A stretch of DNA of 5,945 nt from Candidatus Eiseniibacteriota bacterium (GTDB lineage Bacteria > Eisenbacteria > RBG-16-71-46), in assembly GCA_005893185.1 (NCBI GenBank), contig VBOS01000246.1, forward strand, positions 1-5,945, read 5' to 3'. Positions 5,763-5,945 of this stretch are shown piece by piece (the stretch's first letter is position 1; each line of letters begins with the position of its first letter). The notes below the pieces were generated by a model. The model was not told the origin of the DNA, ran no database searches, and saw only the letters and a list, made by a program, of their open reading frames with translations. The position numbers and the translations under genes were made by a program.

Positions 5763-5945
5763 TTCCTTCTGCACGCGCTCGAGGAACGCCTGACGCGTGA
5801 CCGTCTCGAGCTGGCCCACGCCCTTCTTGCGCGGTGACACGGTGCCGGCCTCGGCCTCGCGCGGACCCACGACCAGCATGTAGGGGACCTTCAGGAGCTC
5901 GGCGTCGCGGATCTTGGCGCCCAGCTTGTCATCGCGCAGGTCGGT
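5745..5945 (-). CDS. thrS: Threonyl-tRNA synthetase, C-terminal end (5' part outside the window)
   Basis: This is the last 66 codons of ThrS, which charges tRNA-Thr. I translated it by hand. The fragment reads TDLRDDKLGAKIRDAELLKV, then PYMLVVGPREAEAGTVSPRK and a short helical, Lys/Arg/Glu-rich end closing at TAG. This is the C-terminal anticodon-binding domain; the LR..K...KIR pattern, the VPYMLV strand and the G..E...G.V turn are the family signature. ThrS directly precedes infC in many bacteria, which supports the call. Here the two are separated by 1.1 kb containing a gene on the other strand, so infC is unlikely to be read from the thrS promoter. Confidence 0.95.
   Translation of the reverse strand, partial: TDLRDDKLGAKIRDAELLKVPYMLVVGPREAEAGTVSPRKKGVGQLETVTRQAFLERVQKEARERA

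Noticed and set aside
1..5945. tRNA or rRNA genes, CRISPR arrays, insertion sequences or T-box leaders.
   Set aside because: I looked for these on both strands and saw no supporting pattern. The infC leader lacks the conserved T-box antiterminator sequence.

Overview
The window is GC-rich bacterial DNA (about two-thirds G+C by eye), nearly all coding. It carries the conserved translation cluster thrS - infC - rpmI - rplT - pheS - pheT on the minus strand, read from right to left. A predicted outer-membrane beta-barrel protein with a Sec signal peptide points to a Gram-negative (diderm) organism. The sequence alone does not fix the phylum. High GC, a PheS with a four-cysteine cluster and an IF3 with a long Ala/Pro tail would fit a Myxococcota-, Gemmatimonadota- or Eisenbacteria-like lineage, but this is only a guess.

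Layout from right to left: the last 66 codons of thrS (5745-5945, minus). Then a short convergent gap holding a 15-bp perfect hairpin whose loop is the thrS stop codon. Then a plus-strand gene for a small beta-barrel membrane protein (5030-5713) with its own sigma70-like promoter. Then a 424-bp divergent intergenic region (4606-5029) with a candidate infC promoter and a very strong leader hairpin. Then infC (AUU start), rpmI, rplT, pheS, a DUF885-family predicted metallopeptidase gene, and the first 77 codons of pheT (UUG start) running off the left end.

The cluster makes initiation factor IF3, ribosomal proteins L35 and L20, both subunits of phenylalanyl-tRNA synthetase, and threonyl-tRNA synthetase. 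infC/rpmI and rplT/pheS are tightly packed (2-nt gap; 1-nt overlap), as expected for co-transcribed, translationally coupled genes. The unusual part is that this conserved order is broken twice by envelope or secreted-protein genes: the barrel gene, on the opposite strand, between thrS and infC, and the DUF885 gene, on the same strand, between pheS and pheT.

I did not find a convincing new defence, mobile or CRISPR-like system. The items most worth a second look are the two interruptions, the infC leader hairpin, the AUU start, and a pair of 21-bp tandem repeats in the infC tail whose two differences are mutually compensatory.
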